From NCBI GenBank assembly GCA_037043015.1, contig CM073322.1, forward strand, positions 14,829,601 to 14,893,600: a stretch of 64,000 nucleotides of DNA, in the 5' to 3' direction. Below are positions 25,244 through 36,661 of this stretch, one piece after another (the stretch's first letter is position 1; each line of letters begins with the position of its first letter). The notes beneath the pieces are model-generated. The model saw only the letters and a program-made list of their open reading frames with translations. It was not told the DNA's origin and searched no databases. Both the position numbers and the translations under genes were made by a program. The stretch is from Bryum argenteum. Lineage: Eukaryota > Streptophyta > Bryopsida > Bryales > Bryaceae.

Positions 25244-28200
25244 GCAACGAGGAGTTCGCAGCGTCGAACTCGGCAGCGTCCAGGGAGCCTTCCGGTGATT
25301 CTGGAGCAGCCGCCAGCACCGCAGCGGCCGTCAACAGCGATCCCGGTCACGGCGGGAAGAGAGCCGTCAACTCGAATCCTGGTCACGGCTGGCAGGGGTC
25401 TGCTTCCCTCGACGGCAGCGGGGAGGGGTCTTCAGCGTCCGGGGGTGTCTGCAGCGACAGGTCGGCTTCGAGGCTCGACGGGTGCGAGGAGGGGTCGAGG
25501 TCGGCAGGCGACTTCGGCGGTGAGGGGTCTGCAGGAGCAAGTGGTGCCACCTGAATCCACTAATCCCGTAGCAGCAACCCCGATTCAAGTCGTTTCAGAC
25601 CTACCTGCAGATCTAATAGCACCAATGAGAGTAAGGGTCCTCCAAAATCATGATCTAGATGAATTAGTAGAGAGTCAGGAAGAGCAATGGGTTATGGGCA
25701 CAACCTTACGATCCTTCATATGTTCAGAAACTCAGAGATTAATCTACGAAGTTGAAGTGAATGGAGAGCTCCTACATGTCCCACTTGGATTCATAGAGTC
25801 TATCTATGCACACACTGAAACTGCATTGGAGGACAATAATTCGCAATGTGTTGAAGAGAGGGAATCTTCCGCGGCTCCAGAGAGTTCTGAAAGTGAAGAT
25901 GATCTAGAAAACTTACTGCTTCTTGACGACGTCGGTGAAGATGAAATCGATGTTCATGGCTTCAATACAGCCGCTCCAGTCGGCACAGCAAATCCCCTCA
26001 GTGCGTCGACGATGGCGCGACCTTCCGACACTTCCAGCAGCTATAGAGGGCGCCGCCAACAGGCGCTACGGCAAAGGTCGAGGGAAGAGGCAGCACCTCA
26101 GGGAGAGTCGAACGAGGACAAGCGCGCGGAGGGCGACGCGGACGCCTCCAGCGGCTCCAGCGAAGGGCTCGCACTCAGGGAGAGAACAAGTCGGAGTTCG
26201 CGACAGTCGACAGCCAGCGAAGGGGGCCGGGGAGGGCGCATGTCCAGGAGCGACGACATCCAGCGGAGACGTCGAAGGCGGAGGGCGCCGTTCGGACCCA
26301 GCGGAGACAGCGAGGCGATGGGAGAGGTCAGCCGCTCCGGGGAAGGGCGGGAGGCAACGTGCGGCTCCCTGGGAGGGCGGGAAGTTACGGGGGAGGTCAG
26401 CCACTCCCTCGCAGGGAAGGTTAATCGGCGGGAAAGGAGCGGATCGATGGAGGAGAACGTTGGGGACGTCAGCGGGCATGGCGGGAGCCAACAGAATCCT
26501 TTCAGCGGGCCCGGAAGCAATATTTCGAGAGGGGGAGATGACTTATTGGAACGCGAGTCCCTTTCACCCAGCAGTCAATTGCGTTTACGAGGTATGAGGG
26601 GTGGGGCACTTACTCAAGGGATAAGGGGTGTTACACGAAGGACACGGGGTGGAAGAAGTGTTCTTGAGAGGGCACCAGTATGTTGGGATACTGGTCCTTC
26701 TTTCAAGGAATGTTATGACGACCATTTTTGGGGCAAACTAAGGTCTCAATATTCCCATGACAAAGTCACATTCATAGGCCCAAATGAGGGGCCCCCTCAT
26801 TTCCTTAGGGAGCTAACTCCCATATATGACATATTTCACAAGTTTTTCTCAAAACTCACATTGAAAAAGATTTGTAGAGAAACTAATAGGTACGCCGCTT
26901 CTATTGACCCAAACACCGGGAAGACTGGTGGTCCTTCAAATTGGTGGCGTTTGAAGGTTGTAGAATTGGAGGCATGGCTAGGCATAATTATGCTTATGGG
27001 TTTGAAGATCATGCCACACCGGCGGCTCTATTGGAACCGGGATGAATCATTCTTCTATTGTAATAGAATTGCAAGGACTATGGGTAGGAAACGATTTGAA
27101 GCAATTTCTAAATGTTTGCATGTTCATGATGATTCGGGGGCCCCTACGGACCGAAATCATCCGGATTTTGATAAGTTGGCCAAACTTCGGTGGCTTATTG
27201 AAGAGGTGAGGGAGTGTTGCATTACAAATTGGAATTTAGGCCAATTTGTGACAATAGATGAGCTAATGGTGCGTTATAAGGGAGGTTATGGGCATGGTAT
27301 GAAGCAATACATGCCCAACAAACCGGTGAAATTTGGATTCAAGATTTGGGCGGCGGCGGATGCTAACTCCAAATACTTATACAATTTCCAAGTTTACACC
27401 GGTGCCGATTTGAAGAAGAACCTACGTGGGGCTAAACCGGGCGAAGCAAAAACCGGTTATGAAGTAGTGATGGGTTTGATGGAGGGATTACATGGCTTAG
27501 GCCATGTAGTAGTGACCGATAATTTTTTTACATCTCCTAAATTGCTAGTTGATTTGTATAATTTGGGCACTTCTGGCACGGGTACCGTTCGTGCCAACCG
27601 CGTGGGTTTGCCAAGTGTCTTGGTAGACAAAAAGCGGTGGGTGAAGGAACCGCAAGGCACCATGGAGTGGAGGATGCACTCCACGGGTTCCCTATGCGCA
27701 TTGGTTTGGGTAGATAAGAAGCCGGTGCTTCTCTTATCCACCCATGCGGAGCCTTTGCCTCCGAATCCCCTAGTGCCACTAACGGTCCCCCGCTACTCTA
27801 AGGGACGTGTTTTGAGGATTCCCACTTCACCGATCCATCTAGAATATACCACGAAGATGCGCGGCATTGACGTTTCCGACCAATTGCGTGGGGTTTATAC
27901 AACCCTCACCAAGAGTCACAAATGGTGGCACCGTTTGTTTATGTTCCTAATTGATGCGGCGATGACAAACTCTTGGATTATTCATAAGGCGGAATGCAAA
28001 GCGTTATCACGGGAACCCATGACCCATTTGGAGTTTGTGAAAAAACTAGCTTTTTCTCTTATGGGAAACTGGACCATGGAGCGTTTAGGAGTCGTGTCGT
28101 GGCACACTTCTACACCCGGCACTCACTCATTGGAGAAAGTGCCAAAATCGCGACATATATGTCGCCAATGCAAATTCCGTGATAGGCATACTAGCTATGT

Positions 28201-28273
28201 ATGCCGAGATTGTGGGAACATTTGGATGCACTTGGAGTGCCACGCAAAGGCTCATTTTCCACGCCGGCGATGA
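25244..28273 (+). CDS. piggyBac transposase (DDE_Tnp_1_7 fold), main exon
   Basis: One frame runs uninterrupted for about 1010 codons. The first half is disordered and rich in Gly, Ser, Arg and acidic residues. The catalytic core starts near 26660. Its three aspartates are visible: TIDELMVRY (codon at 27257), VVTDNFFTS (27518) and MRGIDVSDQ (27869). Spacings of 87 and 117 residues fit the family DDD triad. The C-terminus has the cysteine-rich zinc-binding module (CRQCKF, then CRDCGNIWMHLEC) that binds element ends. No stop or frameshift interrupts it. The boundary at 25244 follows a CCAG acceptor. If unspliced, the first ATG is at 25625, still upstream of the whole core. Expected activity is TTAA-specific excision and insertion of this element and the MITE at 8994. 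Confidence 0.93.
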   Translation, partial: ATRSSQRRTRQRPGSLPVILEQPPAPQRPSTAIPVTAGREPSTRILVTAGRGLLPSTAAGRGLQRPGVSAATGRLRGSTGARRGRGRQATSAVRGLQEQVVPPESTNPVAATPIQVVSDLPADLIAPMRVRVLQNHDLDELVESQEEQWVMGTTLRSFICSETQRLIYEVEVNGELLHVPLGFIESIYAHTETALEDNNSQCVEERESSAAPESSESEDDLENLLLLDDVGEDEIDVHGFNTAAPVGTANPLSASTMARPSDTSSSYRGRRQQALRQRSREEAAPQGESNEDKRAEGDADASSGSSEGLALRERTSRSSRQSTASEGGRGGRMSRSDDIQRRRRRRRAPFGPSGDSEAMGEVSRSGEGREATCGSLGGREVTGEVSHSLAGKVNRRERSGSMEENVGDVSGHGGSQQNPFSGPGSNISRGGDDLLERESLSPSSQLRLRGMRGGALTQGIRGVTRRTRGGRSVLERAPVCWDTGPSFKECYDDHFWGKLRSQYSHDKVTFIGPNEGPPHFLRELTPIYDIFHKFFSKLTLKKICRETNRYAASIDPNTGKTGGPSNWWRLKVVELEAWLGIIMLMGLKIMPHRRLYWNRDESFFYCNRIARTMGRKRFEAISKCLHVHDDSGAPTDRNHPDFDKLAKLRWLIEEVRECCITNWNLGQFVTIDELMVRYKGGYGHGMKQYMPNKPVKFGFKIWAAADANSKYLYNFQVYTGADLKKNLRGAKPGEAKTGYEVVMGLMEGLHGLGHVVVTDNFFTSPKLLVDLYNLGTSGTGTVRANRVGLPSVLVDKKRWVKEPQGTMEWRMHSTGSLCALVWVDKKPVLLLSTHAEPLPPNPLVPLTVPRYSKGRVLRIPTSPIHLEYTTKMRGIDVSDQLRGVYTTLTKSHKWWHRLFMFLIDAAMTNSWIIHKAECKALSREPMTHLEFVKKLAFSLMGNWTMERLGVVSWHTSTPGTHSLEKVPKSRHICRQCKFRDRHTSYVCRDCGNIWMHLECHAKAHFPRRR

Positions 28274-28356
28274 GCACGGTATGTTCCTTTGCCATTCCTT
28301 TCCCTTACATATATTTGAGTATTATTTCGACATTTATGTGAATCCCCCTACATTTA

Positions 28357-28673
28357 TGAGTGAGGATTTTCACAATTATGTTTTTTTTCTTCTTTCTATT
28401 TTGTCAAAAGTGTTGTATCACATGATTCCCAAAAACGTAATTTTATTGAACAAAGGCTCTACATTTATATGCAAGGATTTTTACAATTATATTTTTGTTT
28501 TATTTTGTCAAAAGTGTTGTATCACATGATTCCCAAAAACGTAATTTTATTGAACAAAGGCTCATCATTTATATGCATGGAGTTTTTTCATTATATTTTT
28601 ATTTCTATTTTTTTGGTTCAAAAGTGTTGTATAGCACAAATGGCAAAAATGTGATTTTATTCAACAAAGGCTG
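28357..28673. repeat. ~110 bp tandem triplication in the piggyBac 3' region
   Basis: Three units share AAAGTGTTGTATCACATGAT, CCCAAAAACGTAATTTTATT and GAACAAAGGCT. Units 1 and 2 are nearly identical and unit 3 is diverged. They follow the transposase stop by about 85 bp. They could be transposase or host-factor binding repeats, which is inference. Confidence 0.85.
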
Positions 28674-29104
28674 TGTGGTCCAGGGAGTAAACCAGCGCTG
28701 GAGTTTGGGGCCAAGGCCAAGCCCCCCCCCCCCCTCACCTTACAAGGCTCATGTTTTTGGACCCCCTTGAGGGCTGAATTTTTGGCCCCACCGTGAGGGG
28801 TGAATTTTTTTTGAAGGCTGCAGTTCTGGGGTATACCCCCCCACCTCCAAGTCTGCAACCAAGCATGCCACATGCCAGTCAACATGCGTCAGCCCATGAC
28901 CTCCCCCCATAAAGGCTATGGCCCACGACTGCCACTTTTTCTTTAATTTATTAGAAAAGGGGACCACCCCCTCTATTTTTGCATTTTTTTATTCAAGTCC
29001 TTATCGCTTCTTTTAGCTCTTATTCTTTTCGAGCATGTGCCCCTCCATGTTGCCCCTTGCTTGGGCAGGGGCAAATTTAGTGCTTCCTTCACCATCTAAA
29101 TTTG

Positions 29105-29127
29105 ACCACCTTGCATTGCAAGGTGGT
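29105..29127. repeat. Perfect subterminal palindrome in the piggyBac right end
   Basis: ACCACCTTGCA and its exact complement TGCAAGGTGGT are separated by a single T. The 11 bp arms could form a hairpin or serve as a two-sided protein site about 370 bp from the right terminus. A T-rich stretch follows, so use as a terminator is possible but unsupported. Confidence 0.8.
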
Positions 29128-29483
29128 TTTCTCTTTACTATTATTTTTTTTGTGGGTTTTTTTTTTTTAGTTGGGTTGATCACTTGATTATCCATATTTC
29201 CGATGTTACCTAATTTTCCATTTGGATGCTCCTTTTTAGAGAATTTCACCCTCGAACTTCAAAAATAGCGACTGCCCATGGAATTTCAGCCCCCTTTCTT
29301 GGGCCTTTTTTGTATGGATCTCACACACTTTTCACAATCTAAGCCTAAAATCTTGCACACTTTTAAATCCACATCCTATCTTCAAGATCCTACGGTTGGA
29401 TTTTGGAATTCTTTTTCCCATTTTTTTTTACTGGCAGTTGAAAAAACGGTCGTTTTTCACCACTTTTCGACTTTTTTACCCCC

Positions 29484-29498
29484 AGGGACGTTTAGGGG
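29484..29498 (-). repeat. piggyBac right terminal inverted repeat
   Basis: AGGGACGTTTAGGGG directly precedes TTAA and is the exact complement of the left terminus. Confidence 0.95.
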
Positions 29499-29877
29499 TT
29501 AATACATACTAATAATTATTGAAAATTAACGGGCTTTGCAAAAGAAATAAGTGAACTCAACAATGAATTAATTAGGATAATTTTATATGTGACATAGGTG
29601 ATTTAAATGCTTAGTACCTCAAGTTCTCTCATGGTGTGTAGTGCAGATTTTGGAGTACCTAAAAATCGTTGATGGTTTTAAGGGAAAAATTGCATGGTAG
29701 CACACTTTGTTACAAACTTAAAGAGAACTTTGCAATGTAAGAGATAAAAAACCACTTAAGTTCTATGAGCTTTAATTTGTCTAAGGTAGAGGCACCCAAA
29801 AATGACAGTCTCCTTTTCCCAACACCTAAATCAAACACATAAGAATCGCACATAGCAAACTCATGCATGGAAGCAAG

Positions 29878-31705
29878 CAAGAGCTTCATACGCTCACTGA
29901 CATTTATCGAGGAGGAAGAAGGGTCGTCAGAAACAAAAAAAGTCAAGTCCGAAGAAGAAAAAGTACAAAAGCAAAGGGAATGACAGATCACCGGATGCTG
30001 TGACCGCCTCCTCAAGCATGCCCGACGCGGATTACCGACGACAGTCTCGAGATCATTCTCTCCGAGACTTGAATTCGGCTTCCCAGGAGCTTTCATCCCC
30101 TCGCAGTTGGACATCGGAACCTCCACCACCAGCGTCTGATTCGGGCTCTGTTGTCAACGAAACAGGTGATAATAGGATACACAAGGAGCTGCAAAACGAC
30201 CGACTAGTCTTGCCATGTAAACAAATTAGTAGCCAGACATATATATAATTAGTCTTCTCTAGCTGAAACGTCACCAGGGAAGGATTACCCGGAGCCGTCA
30301 CGTTTGATAATCTCAGTAGCTAGAAATACGTCAATTCCCTCAATCATCGGCAAATGTAAATCGATACGAATGTCTAGAACAATGCGTCATCTGGATCCTG
30401 TAGGTTTTGAATGGTCATAATGAAATATATCTTGTTACACCATTACTGATAAGCAAGGTGCACACTGAACGGAGATGGGCAGTTTGGGGTCAGTAGTGCT
30501 TGTGAAGTGTAGGTCCAGAATTGGACGCAGCTGCTGTTCATCACCTGAGGTCTGTGGTATCACATTGACATCAACAAGATTGTGCTTGACAATTTGACAA
30601 CCTTGATTATGAAGATCAGGCTGGATTTGTAGTTACTTTGAAGTTTTTCTGGCTACCTTTAACGAGTCTCAAAGTTCATACAGATGCCACTCTGTTAGTA
30701 GACAACTTTGCTACTTCGTACAGGATATTGATGTGTTTGCATCCAGTTTCAGAGTTTGGGATTGTTGAGGTTGGAGCCTAGGGCCAACCTTTCAGAAATT
30801 CTGGGGCGCCCTTGCGGACGCCACAGGGGGGTTGGAAATAGTTTTCAACCAGCAATTGACGCGTCTCGGTAGAACCTCACTAACTGCGTCATTGCCCCAA
30901 GCGCAAAGATGAAGAGTCCTGTGTCCGGAACCCGCTTATATGGTCTCTGCTGCCGTTGCCGCTGGGGAAACGGCCACCAATCCGTAAGGGAGCATGCGGC
31001 TGTTCGTTCGGGTCCGCAACCCATTGTACCAGATCCGTGCGACTCATTCATGGCGTTCTCATTCTGTCTCCACTTCAACGTCTGATGCCTTTGTCTTGAA
31101 CATTTGTTGGCTGAGGGCTGATGAGTGGTAGTACATCCACAACCAGAATTTTCAAATATGTCCAAATCATGTTTTTCTTTGCAACAAGTCCATCGGGGTA
31201 ATCAGATATGTTTTCATTCCGCATTAAAAAATATTTCCATCTACACTAATGAAAATATTCAACCATGTGCGAAGAACAGTGGTATCATTGCTTAAATACA
31301 ATAATAAAATACTCTATATGAGAATGTAGTGATGATTGTTTCTATCATTATACTCACTTACTCATTGTAGTGACTTAAATCGTTTCACACACAGTTGAAT
31401 TATTATTTTCATAGAATCAATTGTAAACCCTCAAGGCTTTTGAATTACTTAAATAACAGTCTTTTGAAAACCTTGTTAGATGAAACTCCAAAGATTGGTA
31501 AGGAAACTTAAGGTATCGAACTTTAAAATGTTGTTTAATGGGCTTATTGAACTTATTTGTAACAAAAAAATTAGTCCAGGAATGGCTTTTAGACATGAAG
31601 AAGTAACTAAGTCCAATGGGCCATGTAATAAATCTCACATAATCTTTATTATGTATGAGATGTTACGCTTCATAAAACCATCATTCATACATCCTACTTA
31701 GATTT
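29878..31705. repeat. Inverted segmental duplication, copy 2
   Basis: This is the reverse-complement counterpart of 13733-16305, about 13.6 kb away. It starts abruptly inside the GLR exon 7 coding sequence (TGGAAGCAAGCAAGAGCTTC) and continues through the GLR 3' flank. It has many small indels and lacks most of the repeat block at 14379-14940. The interval between the copies contains the rest of the GLR gene, BTB-A and the piggyBac element. Confidence 0.85.
29880..30190 (+). pseudogene. Fragment of the GLR last exon (cytosolic tail), inverted copy
   Basis: The stretch encodes the end of the GLR tail (SSSMPDADYRRQSRDHSL; ASDSGSVVNETGD) to a position matching the real stop (HKELQND). Small deletions, for example in the Lys-rich segment near 29940, break the frame relative to 15960-16319. 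In this copy the tail reads on past the parental stop into flank. There is no channel domain, promoter or start nearby, so it is a dead fragment. Confidence 0.88.
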
Positions 31706-33065
31706 GATACATTGTAATGAATTTCACATTCATGTCAGACCTGTTTTCATTGGATAAAACAAGGATAATCTTTTGTACAAATGTTTGAAAATTGGCAACA
31801 CTTTCTTAAAGACTTGCAAGTTTTCACTCTACTTCTCATAACACCTTTCAAATAGAAATGCGGCATCAAACTAAAATATTGAAATATAAACCATACATTG
31901 ATTGGTTTATACTTCAATGTACTTGCAATGTAAATTAAGGGTGATTAGTTCAAGGTATCCTGGCTTTTTCATTTCACCATGACTCTGAATGTTCTTATAC
32001 AAAAACAAAATTTGAAACCACATGATTTACACGGGTTTTGAACACCCCGGCTTAGATGGCCATCGACATAATTTTCTTGATATTTCAGCACAAGAAATTA
32101 GCAAACATAGTAATAAAATTGGAGAGAGGTTTCCAATCTAAGGGATTGAGATATCACTTAAGATTCACATGTGAGATCATTTTTGGGTAGAGTACGACCA
32201 TGGAGGAGTCTTCGTAGACACATAGAGGCAAGTAGTAAAACATCATACATGAAAACAGTAAAACCATGTGAGCCCATATTTTGTCTCCCAAGGAAAAATA
32301 TTTTATGATTCATCTTAGATCAACGTACATTTAAAAAATATCTCAAACATTAAAATTACCAATTCAGAAGGATGGTTGGGTCACATGTTTAGTCTGGTTA
32401 CAAATAATTTTGTAAAGTGATCAGTTGCTATGAAACATATGAAACATATAGTTGTTGGAATATACATAAAAGTCTCATAAGCAGTGAGAAACTTATATGA
32501 AAAATGGAAACTACACACAAGATAGATCATGATTGATAGTAAGAACCATAACTCCAAATGAAGGACAGCAAGCGATTCAACTTCTTGGTCGAACTTCAAG
32601 AAAATTGCACTTTCTATATTGTCTCAGAATAGTTCATACTTCCATCAGCAGATCATAGGAGGTAGCTGCGTAACTGCCTGGTACTAAGCGAATGCTCTGA
32701 AATACTTACATATTTACATAATTATGTAGGAAACCAATCATGTCTATCAAAATTTCACAGCCCACAAACCTGCAGGTGTGTATATTAGCTAGCTTGTGAC
32801 TACTTCAATAAAAGTCAATTTTATCGTGCATCAGAGTTTATCACAAACACAAGGTGACCACCATATGAAATAATGCTAACTTAGATCCTGAAACACTGTT
32901 TGGGTAAAACTTATGTTCGCAAAACATATTGCCATGCATTAAAGTCCGATCCATAGCCACATATCCAGTACCTGCGTGGTTTTACTGTACGTAAACCACA
33001 GACTTCAAACAGCTCGAATCAGCACGGGAATGTAATAATTAGTATGCAACATACACCCTCTAGTC
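31706..33065. other. Intergenic, related to the BTB-A 3' flank
   Basis: AT-rich with no supported gene. Matches to 20440-20600 and about 21540-21580 occur in the same orientation and order, linking the downstream flanks of BTB copies A and B. Confidence 0.5.
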
Positions 33066-33842
33066 TTAGCGAGCTCTCTTCCTCCTTGCACTTGGCTGGG
33101 CAGAGTTGGCTGCAGAGAGCTCTTCACTCAATGAGGCGAGTTTTCCACCAACTTGAATCAAGATGGAGTGCACTCGATCAGGATCACGCCTCATCTCCGG
33201 TAGAAAATTCTCCGACCGCACAACCTCGTCGAAGTTTCGGACAATGTATTGACTAACAACTGAGGAACAACTAGTTACTCCCAGTATACTTTCTTCAGTG
33301 AATTGCAGCGAGAAGTCGTAGAATTCCCAGCAATTGTCAAGAGAGAGGTTTTTCTGAAGAGGATCAGTCAGAAGAGGATCGAGTCGCCGCCTACACACCT
33401 GATATTTCGAAAGTGCTCTAAACAATTCACTGAAATGCTTGTCGATTCCAGCGCTGAAAACTGGTAACAGGGGTCTATCGCTATAATTGCTTCTCCAGGA
33501 TCGGGTGAACTCATTGGTGGTATAGAGCACTAGTAAAAATAACTGAAGACCCTCTATGGTCATGTCAGGAATGTGCACAGTCGATGAGAGATGCTCCTTC
33601 ATGTCGTGCTCAAACATCGCCTTAAAGACAGGTGATACAACCGAGAGTACACTTCGGTGAGCCTTCACGGAGCCCCCTTGCGCCGTGAGTTTGATGTCGG
33701 CATGACGACCTTCCACCAGCATCTTCAGAAGAAGATGATCATTTTTTTGCAGCTCCGTTTGTAGTGCCGAAACAATCTCCATGTCCTCTCCCATGAACTT
33801 GGTTACGTCCACATTTAGCGATGCACCTGGTAATGTTCCCAT
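33066..33842 (-). CDS. BTB/POZ protein, copy B
   Basis: An intact 258-residue protein starting MGTLPGASLNVDVTKF. The BTB domain covers about residues 30-120, with the family signature KAHRSVLSVVSPVFKAMFEH and IPDMTIEGLQLFLLVLY. The remainder is helical and contains LSLDNCWEFYDFSLQF and MRRDPDRVHSILIQV, conserved in all copies. The tail is basic (ARRKRAR). BTB proteins dimerise through this domain and commonly bring substrates to cullin-3 ligases. The target is unknown. A splice acceptor lies 44 bp upstream of the start, so the first exon is non-coding. It is the most diverged intact member next to the A copy and carries no lesion. Confidence 0.9.
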   Translation of the reverse strand: MGTLPGASLNVDVTKFMGEDMEIVSALQTELQKNDHLLLKMLVEGRHADIKLTAQGGSVKAHRSVLSVVSPVFKAMFEHDMKEHLSSTVHIPDMTIEGLQLFLLVLYTTNEFTRSWRSNYSDRPLLPVFSAGIDKHFSELFRALSKYQVCRRRLDPLLTDPLQKNLSLDNCWEFYDFSLQFTEESILGVTSCSSVVSQYIVRNFDEVVRSENFLPEMRRDPDRVHSILIQVGGKLASLSEELSAANSAQPSARRKRAR

Positions 33843-33886
33843 TGCAGTTTTAGGCTAGGGAATGATCCTGCTCAGACACGACCTTT

Positions 33887-34400
33887 CTGCAGCAAGTAAC
33901 ACCAAGTCACTCAGGCAAGAAAGATTAATCTTGAAACACACGTGTACATGTGACCTTCAATCGCTGGCTGTCACATATTAGTGTACACGACATTGATATG
34001 ATCATTGATAGAGTACAGAGCTAAACTCCACCAAAAACCTTGTCTGAATAGGCGTAAATGTTTGAGAAAACGGGCATCCGTCATTGCAACAGATCTCAAT
34101 ACTACGGGATCTAAAAGTTTAAAAATCGATTACACCTCACAAGTGGCTGATGCTCACAACAATTCTAGCGTTCCTGAGTTCACAAATTGATAGCAGAAAG
34201 CTGCTGTTCCTACAAGAACAATTCCATAGTAGACACTTTTAGTCTCTGAGCTTGCTATCGTCCTGCCCAGTCGGATGATGCAAGAGCATTCGGCTATGGC
34301 CACCAAGTGAATGAAGGTGAAGCCTCAAATTAATCTCATTCAAGCTGAATACACCAGCAGTTGCAATTAATGAAGAGTTGGAGTCATGTCTCTTACTTAC
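33887..34400 (-). other. 5' UTR intron of BTB-B
   Basis: On the minus strand a donor (GCTCAAG, then GTAAGTAAG) at 34401/34400 and an acceptor (TTGCTGCAG, then AAAGG) at 33887/33886 bound a 514 bp intron with no coding sequence. The same donor and acceptor contexts recur at BTB-C, which supports real use. Confidence 0.7.
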
Positions 34401-34401
34401 C

Positions 34402-36661
34402 TTGAGCAGTAGCAATATGTCGAGAGGTCGATCGTTTTAAGTCATGAAGCTCCTTGTGAACACAACAGGAAAGACAGGGAGTTTCGGAGATGGAGATTAT
34501 ACATGAAGCCACAATTCCTCGCCTTCTCTGAACCTCAAACTGGATGCAATGTGTAAATGGCAATGTCAATTTAACGAGCATGATGTTATATCATCAGATA
34601 ATGGTGACACCACAATGTGAAAAGATACGCTGAGTTTGAAAAGATGTGTTGAGTTTTGAAATGATATGTTGAGTTCTTGCTCTGGTGTAGAGATATCAAA
34701 AATGTATAGCCCCTACTAACTAGCATTGGATTCATTGTGTTTTTTTTGAAGTGATATTTGATTCAAAAGTTTTTTGTACTTGTGAAAACATTATACTGAG
34801 TAGTACGACAAAACTAAAGTCTTCAAAACCAAAATCCACAATAAGAGGAGCTTTTAAAACTTGATCTTACAATTATCATAATTTGCAAAAAATGAATATT
34901 CAACACTTTCTTTGTAGAATTTTTTGTTTTTAACCTGCCCAAATAACTATAAAAGTTTTAGACATTATTTTATGAAATTTAGAGGTTTTGTGTACATCCA
35001 CCCATTGCAAGTCTAAAGATCAATATGTTCACCTCTAATGCTTACAATCATGACTATATTAGATCTTGAGTTTACCTCCCTCTCAACCCCTAAATGTGCC
35101 AAATGTCAAAAGGACATTATAAATGACAAGATGCATATTTGAAGAGCCATATCTGCTTCATCTCAAGACGGTTTTTTGACAAAATCACATTTGGTTGGGT
35201 CTCACAGCAAGTCTACCTCATGTTTGAAGAAATTAAGAACCATAAATTGAAGTATGGATCAATGACATTCAATTTAGTGAAGGTCACTCTTGATTTAGGT
35301 TTTCAAACATGGGGTATGTTTTACCATTGTAAGCCAATTATGTGGAATTTTAATTTAATTTTCTCATGATATTTCTAACATAAGTAAGATATTCAAATGA
35401 AATCCAACAACTTTGTAGGTGAAGGTGAGATGGAGAAGAATAATTTTCTCCTTGCTCGTATTTAAGCTCAATAGATTTATAGGTAGCCTTTTCACTTGGA
35501 AGCAAAAATTATGAGATTTACTAATCTATTCTGAGTAGTCATACACTATAATCTTACAAAATATCTCGCCCATGACTCAAAATATGATCCACATGACCTA
35601 CAAGGTTGTACGGGTTGCAATCACAGTTGATGTAAGATCGTACAATTGAGTAGCTTACATTCCTTTTCAATCGTTCCTTTTCATTCATGACAATTTTTTC
35701 CGTTTAGATGTACATATAATTATGGAGTTGAATGAAAGAGTAAAGGTCAAAAGTAAATGCAATTAGAATACATCCATCTAGAATAACTTCTCACTGTTTT
35801 TCCCCCAAATGAACATTGATCTACAATTTCTGAGGTGACAAAGAACATGCGGACTGATACAAGTTGCTCCAGTACCGACATTGTAAGGTGAAACCTGCTT
35901 GTGAACTTTGGTGATTGTTACACCGCCTTCCGCTATTAATGTGAACTCATCTCAGTGTATCAAGCTAATGTGAACTCATTTGAATGTAATTTATGTAACT
36001 TATGCTGATATTTTTTCAAACTCACATCGTGTAATTTATGTAATTTATGCTGATATTTTTTCAAACTCACATCCATGAACGAATCAAGAGTTGACTGTAC
36101 AGCCAGTTTAGATTGATTCGATTGACTCAATTAACTGAGAACAATAACGCATCTGACTCCAGTTTGTATCATCAGGCACACAATTGCACTCAACAGCAGA
36201 TTGGAGATAAGATCCGCTCGAAGTCCAAAGGCCCCTTCAAATCCCGTGTTTATACCACTCCCTGTATTTATATGCACATGCAAAGTCTTTTGGCCCTCAA
36301 CTCTAGTTTAGCAATCACTACAAATCCACTTCAACTCTAGTTTAGCAATCACTAAAAATCCACTCCAGATGACCCGTTTTAGAAACATGTATATATTTGT
36401 ACATAAGTCCAATACAACTCGTTATCTAATGCTTGCGACTTCAAATAATAGATTAAAAGAGTGCAAGGTGACCCAACACATATACACAAGTGAGGAGTGA
36501 GGGTATTTTAAGCAAACTGCTCATCCAAGAGACACTGCTCATTCAAACTTAAAGCGCACTCCTGTAAGTCACAAATCTTCGCATGCATTTGAGTCCATAG
36601 TCCATAGTCACTACTTGAAACCATATCTAAGGGGCACAGGAATGCATGCAACATACCCTCT
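34402..36661. other. BTB array spacer (B-C)
   Basis: AT-rich with no supported gene. Much of it, from about 34900 and again from 35270 to 36480, matches the spacer at 56940-58180. Shared landmarks are AACATGGGG, AAGCCAATTATGTG, AAGATCCGCTCGAAGTCC and TATATTTGTACATAAGTCC. It is the repeat spacer of a tandemly duplicated unit. Confidence 0.7.

Larger units (their letters stand above)
23542..29498 (+). mobile_element. Full-length piggyBac element (5957 bp), apparently intact
   Basis: TTAA target duplications flank it at 23538-23541 and 29499-29502. The terminal inverted repeats are perfect over at least 15 bases (CCCCTAAACGTCCCT at the left, its complement at the right). It encodes one transposase on the plus strand, with a subterminal palindrome and repeats on the right. 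The piggyBac superfamily moves by cut and paste through a hairpin intermediate and leaves no footprint. It is common in animals, fungi and protists and seldom reported from plants. Perfect ends with an uninterrupted catalytic core suggest recent mobility. Confidence 0.95.

Noticed and set aside
26066-26520. Long minus-strand frames opposite the piggyBac N-terminal region
   Set aside because: They are shadows of a GC-rich, low-complexity coding stretch on the plus strand.
29053-29249. Palindrome followed by T-rich sequence read as an intrinsic terminator
   Set aside because: Intrinsic terminators are bacterial. In a plant nuclear element a subterminal protein site or cruciform is more plausible.
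35085-35115. CAACCCCTAAATGTGCC, then AAATGTC, resembling a piggyBac left end
   Set aside because: It is preceded by TCAA rather than TTAA and no matching right end is found nearby. Probably a lone remnant or chance.
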